Counted from the stretch's first letter, positions 1 through 6,598 are shown. The stretch is DNA of 9,485 nucleotides from an uncultured bacterium (GCA_905215125.1 CAJMOV010000058.1:1-9485); one strand, 5' to 3'. The notes: a model not told the origin generated them from the letters alone. Numbers and translations: made by a program.

Positions 1-2
1 TG

Positions 3-1085
3 CGCCTGCCCCTTCTCAGTGAAAATGTAACGGAAATCGACTATCCTGCGCTGGAAAAGATGTTTGATCGCTTCCTGGCTGAGGGCTTTACATACGTCGA
101 CACGGCCTATCCCTATCATCAGGAGCACAGCGAAATCGCCGTGCGCGAATGTCTGGTCAAGCGTCATGCGCGCAGCAGCTTCCTGCTGGCCGACAAAATG
201 CCGGTATACAGGGTGGAGACCTGCGAGGATTACCCCCGCTATTTTGCTGAGCAGCTTTCGCGCTGCGGCGTCGACTATTTCGACTTTTACCTGCTGCACA
301 ACCTGTGGAGCGAAGCATATGAAAAGACCCAGAGACTGGGCGGCTTTAATTTTATCCAGCAGCTCAAAGCGCAGGGCAAGGCCCGCTATGTCGGCTTCTC
401 CTTCCACGATACAGCGCCCGTGCTCGACCGCATTTTGACCGACCATCCGGAGGTCGACTTTGTCCAGCTGCAAATCAACTATTCCGACTGGGACAGCCCC
501 AGTATTCAATCGGGCGAATGTTACCGCGTCGCGCGCAGGCACAATAAGCCGATCATGGTCATGGAGCCGGTCAAGGGCGGCGGGCTGGCAAGCCCCTCCC
601 AGGCGGTGCAGGAGCTGCTCAAGGGGCACAGCCCCGACGCCAGCTGCGCCAGCTGGGCCATCCGCTTCGCCGCGTCGCACGACGGCGTCCTGACGGTGCT
701 TTCCGGCATGAGCAATATGCAGCAGATGGAGGACAACATGTCCTACATGAAGGATTTCAAACCCCTATCCGATGAGGAAAAAGGGATTGTTGAAAAAGCG
801 GCCGGGATCATCCGCAATTCGACCGATATCCCTTGCACCGGCTGCCAGTACTGCGTGGACGACTGCCCGCAGCGCATCAATATCCCGCGTCTGTTCTCCA
901 TCTATAACTTTGTGCAGCAGTTCGGCACCAACAACTTTCCCGCCATGCACTACACCCGCGCCACGGCGGGACGCGGCGCCGCCGGGGACTGCATCGAATG
1001 CGGCATGTGCGAAACGCGCTGCCCGCAGCACCTGCCTATCCGTGAAAGCCTGAAAAAGGTTGCGGGGATGTTTGAAAACAAATGA
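3..1085 (+). CDS. Aldo/keto reductase with C-terminal 2x[4Fe-4S] ferredoxin domain (5' truncated by window)
   Basis: Predicted cytoplasmic NAD(P)H-linked oxidoreductase of the aldo/keto reductase (AKR) superfamily, in the bacterial subgroup carrying a ferredoxin-like tail. The frame is open to the left edge and reads RLPLLSENV before the ATG at 60. That resembles the N-terminal strand of AKRs, so the ATG at 60 is internal and the true start lies upstream of the window. The classical tetrad is visible: Asp (99-101) in DTAYPYH, Tyr (114-116), Lys (195-197) in ADKMP and His (297-299) in YLLHN. The C-terminus holds two CxxCxxCxxxCP motifs at 834-866 and 990-1022, the usual signature for two [4Fe-4S] clusters. 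The substrate cannot be told from sequence; the clusters suggest electron exchange with ferredoxin or a flavoprotein (inference). The next gene starts 23 bp downstream on the same strand, so they are probably co-transcribed. Confidence 0.93.
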   Translation, partial: RLPLLSENVTEIDYPALEKMFDRFLAEGFTYVDTAYPYHQEHSEIAVRECLVKRHARSSFLLADKMPVYRVETCEDYPRYFAEQLSRCGVDYFDFYLLHNLWSEAYEKTQRLGGFNFIQQLKAQGKARYVGFSFHDTAPVLDRILTDHPEVDFVQLQINYSDWDSPSIQSGECYRVARRHNKPIMVMEPVKGGGLASPSQAVQELLKGHSPDASCASWAIRFAASHDGVLTVLSGMSNMQQMEDNMSYMKDFKPLSDEEKGIVEKAAGIIRNSTDIPCTGCQYCVDDCPQRINIPRLFSIYNFVQQFGTNNFPAMHYTRATAGRGAAGDCIECGMCETRCPQHLPIRESLKKVAGMFENK

Positions 1086-1108
1086 TTTTGCACGCAGGAG
1101 GAATAAAC

Positions 1109-2467
1109 ATGAAATGGAAACGACTAGCTGCCTTGATTGTCGCCGTCATGCTGCTGGCGCTGCCGGCGCAGGCGGCGGGGACGCCGTCATCCTGGGCGGA
1201 AGCCGAATTGGTCGACGCCGGCGTACTGGGCCTGCTCGCAGCCAGCGAGCAGGACGATTTGCAGTCTCCAGTTTCAGAAGAAAAGCTGGCCAGTCTTACA
1301 GCGGCGATTGACGCGCGGCTGCGCGGCTGGGGGCTGGAAAAAGACGCGGGCTTTACCCCCGCGGACGCGCCGGAAGGTTCCAGCCGCGGCGCGGTGATGG
1401 CTGCGCTGTACAACGCTGCCTGCGCATACGCCCTGCCGGACGGAGTCGCGGAGGGTGATGACGCCGTCGAGGCCCTTCAGTCCCTCGGCGTCGTGCGCGG
1501 GTATGAGGACGGCCAGGTGCAGGAGGAGCGCGCCTGTACGACGGAAGAAGCCGTTGTAATGGCGGCCCGCTGTATTACAGCCCTGTCCGACGCGCTGGAG
1601 ACAGGAGCCCGCGGCTGGCTGTGGCGCGCTGAAAGGGACGGTACGGTCGTCTATCTGCTGGGAACGGTGCATGTCGACCGCGACAACATCTATCCCTTTG
1701 GCCCGCAGCTGCGGAAAATCATGGAGGAAAGCGACAGGCTGGTGCTGGAAGTCGACTTCGGCGACGCCGAGGGTATGAACGCCTACGCCGCCATGCAGGT
1801 GTACGCCGACGGCACCACGCTGGCCGACCACGTCAGCCCTGAGCTGTACGAGAGGACGGTCGACGTCCTGGGCGGGCAGGGCATCACAGAAGACGTGGTA
1901 AGCGCCGTCAAGCCGTGGGCCGCCGCCACCCTTTTGACCGCGCTGACTGCCAACGACGCCGACCTGGAAACGGCGGCGCAGGCCGTCGCCATTGACATGT
2001 ATGTCTACGAAGCGGCCCTGGCCAACGGAAAGGCCATCGAGCAGATCGAGGGATACGCCTATCAGGGCGGTATCTTCGATTCCCTCAGCCCGGAATATCA
2101 GGAAGCCTACCTGACCGCCGCGCTGGACAGCTTTGAGCTGGCGCAGAGCGGCGGCGCGGCCGGCGAAGCCGAGGATCCCTACGCACTGTGGGCGGCCCAG
2201 TGGGCGGCCGGCGATGTCGAAGGCTTTGCTTCGTCCTATGACAAGGATTCCTATATCGGCACCGGCGACGAGCTGATGACCAAGCTGTTTGACGAGCGCG
2301 ACGACAACATGACGGCCTATGTACGCAATATCCTGGACAGCGGCGAAAAGGGCGTCACCCTGGTCGCCGTCGGCGCCGGGCATATGATCGGTGAAACCGG
2401 CATCATCCGGCAGCTGCTCGATGCAGGCTACAGCGTCACCTCGTTCAGTGCCGCCATTCAAAGCTGA
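1109..2467 (+). CDS. Exported TraB/GumN-family protein with degenerate SLH-like N-terminal region
   Basis: A 452-aa protein. I chose the ATG at 1109 because AGGAGG (1096-1101) sits 7 bp upstream and the product then opens with a clean signal peptide (MKWKRLAALIVAVMLLAL, cleavage near AQA-AG, residues 22-24). An in-frame ATG at 1082 overlaps the previous stop but lacks a ribosome binding site and would spoil the signal peptide. Residues about 165-452 match the TraB/GumN family: GTVH at 185-188, LVLEVDF near 211-217, ERDDNM near 396-401, and GAGH at 422-425 followed by a GIIRQLLDAGY tail. The two GxxH motifs plus a conserved Glu are the proposed metal-binding, Tiki-like peptidase signature; activity here is unproven. 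Residues about 115-157 (ALQSLGVVRGYEDG then TTEEAVVMAARCI) look like one S-layer homology repeat, and 26-105 like a more eroded one. That suggests cell-envelope location (inference). Confidence 0.87.
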   Translation: MKWKRLAALIVAVMLLALPAQAAGTPSSWAEAELVDAGVLGLLAASEQDDLQSPVSEEKLASLTAAIDARLRGWGLEKDAGFTPADAPEGSSRGAVMAALYNAACAYALPDGVAEGDDAVEALQSLGVVRGYEDGQVQEERACTTEEAVVMAARCITALSDALETGARGWLWRAERDGTVVYLLGTVHVDRDNIYPFGPQLRKIMEESDRLVLEVDFGDAEGMNAYAAMQVYADGTTLADHVSPELYERTVDVLGGQGITEDVVSAVKPWAAATLLTALTANDADLETAAQAVAIDMYVYEAALANGKAIEQIEGYAYQGGIFDSLSPEYQEAYLTAALDSFELAQSGGAAGEAEDPYALWAAQWAAGDVEGFASSYDKDSYIGTGDELMTKLFDERDDNMTAYVRNILDSGEKGVTLVAVGAGHMIGETGIIRQLLDAGYSVTSFSAAIQS

Positions 2468-2478
2468 CGGAGATAGAT

Positions 2479-2514
2479 AAAGCCCGGAGGGGGAATTCCC
2501 CTCCGGGCTTTTTT
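2479..2514 (+). terminator. Strong Rho-independent terminator after the TraB/GumN gene
   Basis: A perfect 12-bp GC-rich stem: AGCCCGGAGGGG (2481-2492) pairs with CCCCTCCGGGCT (2498-2509) around the loop GAATT, followed by T2509-T2514. It lies 13 bp after the stop at 2467. On the minus strand the same hairpin is followed by only three T residues, so it may also back up termination of the convergent operon. The symmetry was checked base by base. Confidence 0.93.
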
Positions 2515-2530
2515 CTGTCTTAACGGGATC

Positions 2531-2552
2531 AAAAAGCGACACAGGACGCTTT
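2531..2552 (-). terminator. Weak intrinsic terminator for the convergent ABC operon
   Basis: On the minus strand, just after the permease stop, AAAGCG (2552-2547) and CGCTTT (2538-2533) form a 6-bp stem with an 8-nt loop, followed by T residues to 2531 (five in total, three of them in the stem). The stem is short, so this would be a modest terminator that may rely on the stronger hairpin at 2481-2509. The call rests on structure and position only. Confidence 0.45.
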
Positions 2553-2558
2553 CTTCTG

Positions 2559-3317
2559 TCACAGCGTCGCCGCTGGATTGACGGGAGCGCGCCGCATGGT
2601 CAGCCAGCTGAAAAAGGCAAACAGGGCGCCGGCCGCAAGAAAGACGGCGATCATCGGATAAGGCGAGGCGTAAAGGACGGCATACAGCCGGTTAAAAAAG
2701 TCTGCGACGCTGGCCAGAATATTTTGCGGAAGCAGGGACACGGCGACGGGCAGGAGGACGAAGAGGACGACAGGCGTACCGGCGGCCAGCAGCACCTTGC
2801 CGACCTTGCCCAGCCGGTAAAAAGCGCCGCCCATAAAATAGCCCAGCATGGAAGCGAAAAGGACGACGGCCGTTTCCCAGAAGAAGCGGGCGACGAACCC
2901 CGGGAAGGCTGGCGCCGTATCCAGCCAGCCGGCATAGACCAGCCGGAAGATGGCGACATCCGGCACCCCGCTCCACGCCGTTGCAAGCTCGATGAGGTAG
3001 GTGGCAAAAATAAGGGCTGCGCTGAAGGTCATGGAGAACAGGATAAAGCCCCAGTATACCGACCGGCGCGAGACGCCGTGCGAGCCGCCGAAGCGCAGGC
3101 CATAAGCGTAGGTTATGCAGCCCATGATAAAGGACATGACGAGCACCGATGGGCTGGAGGAGGTCATTTGCACCCCGGCAGCAAGCTCGGCCTGCGGAAG
3201 CGCGGCCAGAAGGATGACGGAGACGGCCAGCTGTACGCCAATCAGCACGCCGGTCATGACAACCAGAGCGATCCAGTTGACCTTCCAGCTCCATTGGAAC
3301 ATGGTTTTGATTTTCAT
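2559..3317 (-). CDS. ABC-2-like membrane permease, six predicted helices
   Basis: A 252-aa integral membrane protein, most likely the transmembrane partner of the ATPase encoded just upstream. The start at 3317 is chosen because GGGAGG (3332-3327 on the minus strand) lies 9 nt before the ATG. The frame stays open for 58 more codons upstream, but those codons overlap the ATPase gene and encode Arg/Pro/Ala-rich sequence unlike a membrane protein. Predicted transmembrane segments are near residues 15-40, 57-75, 88-111, 141-167, 173-195 and 219-240, an ABC-2-type layout. GVSRRSVYWG at 81-90, between the second and third helices, resembles the NGVSR-type loop of such permeases. No substrate-binding protein is present, so the system is probably an exporter or an envelope-stress/antibiotic-response transporter of the Ytr/Bcr kind (inference). 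The substrate is unknown. Confidence 0.82.
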   Translation of the reverse strand: MKIKTMFQWSWKVNWIALVVMTGVLIGVQLAVSVILLAALPQAELAAGVQMTSSSPSVLVMSFIMGCITYAYGLRFGGSHGVSRRSVYWGFILFSMTFSAALIFATYLIELATAWSGVPDVAIFRLVYAGWLDTAPAFPGFVARFFWETAVVLFASMLGYFMGGAFYRLGKVGKVLLAAGTPVVLFVLLPVAVSLLPQNILASVADFFNRLYAVLYASPYPMIAVFLAAGALFAFFSWLTMRRAPVNPAATL

Positions 3318-3343
3318 AAGTAGGATCCTCCCGTGTTTGTCCG

Positions 3344-4189
3344 TCAGGCGTTGGTCAGACGGATGAAAAGCTTCTGCAAATCGAGCGGCGCTGTCTCCAG
3401 GCTGGGCGGCACGCCGTCCGGACTGCCCAGCAGGCAGGCTGTTTTGAGCCCGCCCAGGGTATCGGTGCTGAGCACTTCGCGGCCGCGGCACCAGGCGTCG
3501 ACGTCGGACGCTTTGCCCGAGACGCTGTACCCCATGCGCTTGACCTCGTCTGCCGGGCGGTCGAGCAGCAGACGGCCCTGCTTGAGGATGACGACCTGCT
3601 CAATAATGTCGGCGACCTCCTCGATAAGGTGGGTCGACACGATGATGGTGCGCGGCTTGCGCGCGTAATCCTCCAGCAGCAGGCGGTAAAACAGCTCGCG
3701 GTGGTTGGCATCCAGCCCCAGCACCGGCTCGTCAAGCAAAAGGTAGGGCGCGTCGGTGGCCAGCGCGCAGACCAGCTTGGCGATGGTCAGGTATCCGGTC
3801 GACAGGGCCTTGAGCTTCTTTTTGGGGTTGAGGGCAAACTGATCGGCCAGATCCTGCGCATAGGCGCGGTCAAAGCCGGGATAGAAGTCCTCGGTCCACT
3901 GAATAAGCTGCTTGACCGTTGTGCCCTCGGGATAATAATTCTTTTCCCCCATGCTGTATACGCGCGACAGGGCGCGATCGTTTTCCAGCGCCGGCTCGCT
4001 GTCGATAAAGACGCGGCCCTGCTGCGGGAAAAGCCGGCCGGTGACGCAGCTGAGCAGAGTTGTTTTCCCAGCGCCGTTGCGGCCGAGCAGTCCGTAAATT
4101 TTACCCTGCTCAAACTGTACGGTGACGTCCTCCAGCGCCGTTGTTTCCTGAAAGCGCATGGTAACGTTTTGCAGGCTGATGCTATTCAT
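3344..4189 (-). CDS. ABC transporter ATP-binding protein (YtrB/BcrA-like)
   Basis: A 281-aa cytoplasmic ATPase that should pair, probably as a homodimer, with the downstream six-helix permease. Walker A is GRNGAGKTT (36-44), Walker B YLLLDEP (149-155, catalytic Glu154), D-loop GLD (158-160), and the H-loop His187 is in STH. Two motifs are atypical. The ABC signature reads LSTGY (129-133) rather than LSGGQ. The expected Q-loop glutamine near residue 82 appears to be Glu (YSMGEKNYYPEG). Residues about 215-281 are an extra C-terminal domain. The ATG at 4189 has AGGAGGA upstream and overlaps the end of the regulator gene by 8 bp, implying translational coupling. The gene is 26 bp upstream of the permease. 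Regulation is presumably by the GntR protein of the same operon. Confidence 0.92.
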   Translation of the reverse strand: MNSISLQNVTMRFQETTALEDVTVQFEQGKIYGLLGRNGAGKTTLLSCVTGRLFPQQGRVFIDSEPALENDRALSRVYSMGEKNYYPEGTTVKQLIQWTEDFYPGFDRAYAQDLADQFALNPKKKLKALSTGYLTIAKLVCALATDAPYLLLDEPVLGLDANHRELFYRLLLEDYARKPRTIIVSTHLIEEVADIIEQVVILKQGRLLLDRPADEVKRMGYSVSGKASDVDAWCRGREVLSTDTLGGLKTACLLGSPDGVPPSLETAPLDLQKLFIRLTNA

Positions 4190-4553
4190 TCTTCTGTTCC
4201 TCCTGAATCATGGCGATAAGCTGGTCTCTGGAAATGCCCAGCTTGCGGGCTTCTTCCAGCAGGCGGACGACGTATTCGGCGTAAAAGACGCGCCGCCGCT
4301 TTTCCAGCACCCTGGCGACGGCACCCGGGCTGACGAACATGCCGACGCCCCTCTTTTTGTAGAGGATGCCCTGGTCGGCCAAAAGGGTCATGCCCTTGAG
4401 CACGGTGGCCGGGTTGATTTTGTAGCCGACGGAGATTTCTGTTGTAGAAGGCACCTGGGTATCCTCGGCAAATGCGCCGGACAGAATGGCGTCTTCAATA
4501 CCCTCGGAAATTTGGATGTAAATGGGCACCTCGCTGTCAAAATTGATGGTCAA
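4182..4553 (-). CDS. GntR-family transcriptional regulator, short YtrA type
   Basis: A 123-aa DNA-binding protein. The N-terminal winged helix-turn-helix spans about residues 10-75: PIYIQISEGIEDAI, then the recognition region QVPSTTEISVGYKINPATV, then the wing GVGMFV. It is followed by only about 48 residues of helical sequence, with no effector-binding FadR or UTRA domain. That length and layout are typical of the YtrA subfamily, whose members usually repress their own ABC transporter operons. The start is a TTG at 4553. There is no in-frame ATG or GTG between it and the stop codon 13 codons upstream, and a good ribosome binding site precedes it (AAGG, then AGGTGAT at 4563-4557, 5 nt from AGGTG to the TTG). 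It is first in an operon with the ATPase and permease, and two dyads lie over its promoter. Confidence 0.9.
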   Translation of the reverse strand: MTINFDSEVPIYIQISEGIEDAILSGAFAEDTQVPSTTEISVGYKINPATVLKGMTLLADQGILYKKRGVGMFVSPGAVARVLEKRRRVFYAEYVVRLLEEARKLGISRDQLIAMIQEEQKNE

Positions 4554-4573
4554 GGGATCACCTGCCTTATTTG

Positions 4574-4585
4574 TTAACCGGTTAA
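4574..4585. promoter_or_regulatory. Perfect 12-bp palindrome, candidate GntR operator half-region
   Basis: TTAACCGGTTAA is a perfect palindrome lying between the predicted transcription start and the TTG of the GntR gene. It shares three bases with the neighbouring inverted repeat at 4583-4600. The position suits a repressor site that blocks initiation or early elongation. Assignment to this GntR protein is inference from proximity and the known autoregulation of YtrA-type proteins. Confidence 0.55.
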
Positions 4586-4600
4586 TTACTTATGTAATTA
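4583..4600. promoter_or_regulatory. Inverted repeat over the transcription start, candidate operator
   Basis: TAATTAC and GTAATTA form 7-bp arms around the 4-nt spacer TTAT. The repeat begins immediately downstream of the -10 hexamer (4601-4606 in plus coordinates) and covers the predicted +1 near 4594. A bound dimer would occlude RNA polymerase, the expected arrangement for a GntR autorepressor. The bases are seen directly; the regulatory role is inferred. Confidence 0.6.
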
Positions 4601-4629
4601 AGTATATGACAAACTGGGTATGCTGTCAA
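4601..4629 (-). promoter_or_regulatory. Near-consensus sigma-A promoter of the GntR-ABC operon
   Basis: On the minus strand TTGACA (4629-4624) is separated by exactly 17 bp from TATACT (4606-4601). That is 11 of 12 matches to the housekeeping consensus with ideal spacing. Transcription should begin near 4594, leaving a leader of about 40 nt before the TTG at 4553. Such a strong promoter under two dyads suggests high expression on derepression and tight repression otherwise. Confidence 0.85.
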
Positions 4630-4815
4630 GTATTTTTTGAATTTTATTGCAGGAATGCGAAATGGCCCGCGGCGCTGCACGAGCAGCACGATGAGGACGA
4701 GATTAGGCTTATATCACAAAGCGATAAAAATATAATCCATTATAAGTCGGGGTTGAAATGGGTACATATGTTCTCTAAACTGAAATCAGGGAAAGGGAGT
4801 GTGCAAAAGGAGGTG
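4630..4815. other. Intergenic junction between chromosomal operon and phage packaging genes
   Basis: This stretch separates the divergent GntR operon from the terminase small subunit gene. It has an AT-rich left part (4630-4650), a GC-rich patch (about 4651-4700) and a second AT-rich part (about 4707-4770) containing a TATAAT. I see no integrase fragment, tRNA, long direct repeat or convincing gene in it. The host/phage boundary presumably falls here, but an attachment site cannot be identified without the other end of the element. Confidence 0.5.
4708..4736 (+). promoter_or_regulatory. Possible promoter reading into the packaging genes
   Basis: A perfect -10 hexamer TATAAT occurs at 4731-4736 in an A-rich context. 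The best -35 at 17 bp is CTTATA (4708-4713), matching only three of six consensus bases. Transcription would start near 4743, about 70 bp before the terminase small subunit. The site could be real but activator-dependent, or simply an AT-rich coincidence. Confidence 0.35.
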
Positions 4816-4817
4816 AT
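4806..4817 (+). promoter_or_regulatory. Full-length Shine-Dalgarno overlapping the terminase small subunit ATG
   Basis: AAAGGAGGTGAT is an uninterrupted 12-nt complement of the typical bacterial 16S rRNA 3' end. It runs into the ATG at 4816, leaving only two bases between GGAGG and the start codon. Such spacing is normally poor for initiation, so the start is uncertain even though the site is strong. Confidence 0.6.
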
Positions 4818-5241
4818 GGATACGAAGAAGACTATGGCAAACGGCGTACGGTACCGGCGCGATTTTTGCAGGGAGGTGGTCGAGTATTTTTCCGGTCCTG
4901 CCCAGCGGGTGGAGAAAAAGACGACCTATTACCCCGACGGCGGCGTCAAGACGGAAGACCCCGTTATCCTGCCCGGCCCGCTGCCGACCTTTCAGGGCTT
5001 TGCCGCCCGCATCGGCGTCAGCGGCGACACCCTTCGCGACTGGCGCGAAAAGCATCCGGAGTTTGACGACGCATGCCGCCGCGCCCAGATGATGCAGGAG
5101 GACAAGTGGCTGGTCAACAGCATGGCGGGGCTGTACAACAGCTCGTTCGCGCAGTTTTACGGAAAGACAGCGCTGGGGTATTCCGATAAGGCGGTGCCCG
5201 CAGATCCGCCACGCGAGATTGAAATTCGTGTCGTCGAGTGA
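4816..5241 (+). CDS. Phage terminase small subunit
   Basis: Probable DNA-recognition subunit of a tailed-phage packaging motor, 141 aa from the ATG at 4816. Residues 57-90 (PTFQGFAARIGVSGDTLRDW, then EKHPEFDDACRRA) form a helix-turn-helix typical of small terminases. They are followed by LYNSSFAQFYGKTALGYSDK (106-125), a tail common in terminase small subunits of Clostridia phages. The assignment is supported by the large subunit immediately downstream in a TGATG overlap. The start is not secure. The ATG at 4816 is only 2 bp from GGAGG; a GTG at 4801 has GGGAG directly before it; an ATG at 4768 would give 157 aa but lacks a clear ribosome binding site; an ATG at 4834 is too far from the Shine-Dalgarno. 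The homology-like core begins near residue 11, so it does not help. Confidence 0.82.
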   Translation: MDTKKTMANGVRYRRDFCREVVEYFSGPAQRVEKKTTYYPDGGVKTEDPVILPGPLPTFQGFAARIGVSGDTLRDWREKHPEFDDACRRAQMMQEDKWLVNSMAGLYNSSFAQFYGKTALGYSDKAVPADPPREIEIRVVE

Positions 5242-6578
5242 TGCGTCTGGAGGTGACGCGCCGGCAGCGCGACTTTATCGGGGCAAGGGCGGACGAGGTG
5301 CTTTTCGGCGGCGCGGCGGGGGGCGGGAAGTCTTACGGCCAGCTTATTGACGCACTGCTGTACGCCATGCGATACCCCAGATCGCGGCAGCTCATACTGC
5401 GGCGGACGCTGCCTGAGTTAGGACGCACACTGGTGCGGTCGGCCCTGGAGATTTACCCGGCGGAGCTGTACAGCTATAGCGTGACGGCCCACACGGGCAG
5501 CTTTGCAAATGGTTCAACGCTGGAGTTCGGCTACTGCGGCAACGAAAGCGACGTACACCGCTATCAGTCGGCGGAATACGACGTCATCCGTTTTGACGAG
5601 CTGACCCATTTTACCGAGCCGATGTACTTATACCTGCTGTCCCGCCTGCGCGGAGCCAACCGTTACCCCAAAATGGTCAAAAGCACCACAAACCCCGGCG
5701 GGGTGGGGCACCACTGGGTCAAGGGGAGGTTTATCGACATCGGCCCGCCCGACAGGACGCACGCCCTGCCGGGGGGAAGCCGGGTGTTCCTGCCCGCGCG
5801 GGTACAGGACAACGGCTTTCTTACGCGGCGTGACCCGGGGTATGTCCGGCGGCTGGAAAACCTGCCAGAAAAGGAAAAGAAAGCCCTGCTGTATGGCGAT
5901 TGGGACATCTTTGAGGGGCAGTATTTCACCCACTGGAGCAGGGACGTCCATGTCGTCGCCCCCTTTCCGCTGCCGCCCCATTGGCCAAGGTACGTCACAA
6001 TGGACTACGGACGGGATATGCTGGCCGCCTACTGGATAGCGGTTGACGCCGCCGGACGCGCCTTTGTCTACCGCGAGCTGTACCAGCCGGGGCTTCTGGC
6101 CGGAGAGGCGGCTGAGCGCATCGCACAGATGACGCAGGAGAGCATCGCCGCCTATTTTGCGCCGCCCGATCTGTGGAACAGGCACAGCGATACCGGCCGC
6201 AGCACGGCCGACATCTTTGCAGAAAAGGGCATCGGCCTGCGCAGGGCGCAGAATGACCGTGTGCAGGGCTGGTACGACCTGGGCGAATGGCTGCGACCAA
6301 CGCCCGACGAGCAGGGCAGGCCGGCGTCGGCGCTGCGCATTTTCAGCAGCTGCGTCAACCTGATCCGCACGCTGCCCGCCCTGCAGTGCGACGCCCAAAA
6401 CCCCAACGACGTTTCGCGTCAGCCGCACGAGCTGACCCACGCGCCCGACGCGCTGCGCTACTTTGTCGCAGGCCGTCCGCTGCCCTGGATTGGGCCGGAC
6501 GAGGGGGCCGACGGGGATTTCGACGGGCAGACCGACCGGTTCCTGCACTACGACGGGGGAAAACACAGCCCGGCATAG
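5241..6578 (+). CDS. Phage terminase large subunit (packaging ATPase/nuclease)
   Basis: A 445-aa motor that translocates phage DNA into the prohead and cuts it. The start is the ATG at 5241 in a TGATG overlap with the small subunit stop; a GTG at 5238 is the alternative. ATPase domain: Walker A GGAAGGGKS (23-31), Walker B VIRFDE (115-120), and the coupling-type motif STTNPGG (148-154). Nuclease domain (about 250-410): MDYG with Asp255, APPDLWNR with Asp310, and APDALRYF with Asp403, the expected acidic triad of RNase-H-like terminase nucleases. All catalytic residues are present, so the protein looks functional. The length fits the family. No intein or HNH insertion is seen. It would act with the small subunit upstream and dock on the portal encoded 3' of it. 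Confidence 0.95.
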   Translation: MRLEVTRRQRDFIGARADEVLFGGAAGGGKSYGQLIDALLYAMRYPRSRQLILRRTLPELGRTLVRSALEIYPAELYSYSVTAHTGSFANGSTLEFGYCGNESDVHRYQSAEYDVIRFDELTHFTEPMYLYLLSRLRGANRYPKMVKSTTNPGGVGHHWVKGRFIDIGPPDRTHALPGGSRVFLPARVQDNGFLTRRDPGYVRRLENLPEKEKKALLYGDWDIFEGQYFTHWSRDVHVVAPFPLPPHWPRYVTMDYGRDMLAAYWIAVDAAGRAFVYRELYQPGLLAGEAAERIAQMTQESIAAYFAPPDLWNRHSDTGRSTADIFAEKGIGLRRAQNDRVQGWYDLGEWLRPTPDEQGRPASALRIFSSCVNLIRTLPALQCDAQNPNDVSRQPHELTHAPDALRYFVAGRPLPWIGPDEGADGDFDGQTDRFLHYDGGKHSPA

Positions 6579-6598
6579 GCCGGAAGAGAGGAGGACAT

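Noticed and set aside
1274..2542. Long open frame (about 420 codons) on the minus strand opposite the TraB/GumN gene
   Set aside because: It crosses the strong terminator hairpin, encodes Gly/Arg/Val-rich low-complexity sequence with no recognisable domain, and has no fitting ribosome binding site. It is an antisense by-product of GC-rich codon bias.
3318..3491. N-terminal extension of the permease by 58 residues
   Set aside because: The extension overlaps the ATPase gene in another frame and is Arg/Pro/Ala-rich, whereas a well-spaced GGGAGG precedes the ATG at 3317, which gives a normal membrane protein N-terminus.
4666..4690. GCTGC-ACGA-GCAGC mini-hairpin in the junction, as a terminator or tRNA fragment
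   Set aside because: The stem is only 5 bp, no T-tract follows on either strand, and no tRNA-like arms are present nearby.
4655..4735. A 26-codon ORF in the junction, starting ATG CGA AAT, as a leader peptide or small gene
   Set aside because: AGGA is only one base from the ATG, no promoter with both elements lies upstream on this strand, and its composition is Arg/Thr-rich with no recognisable pattern.
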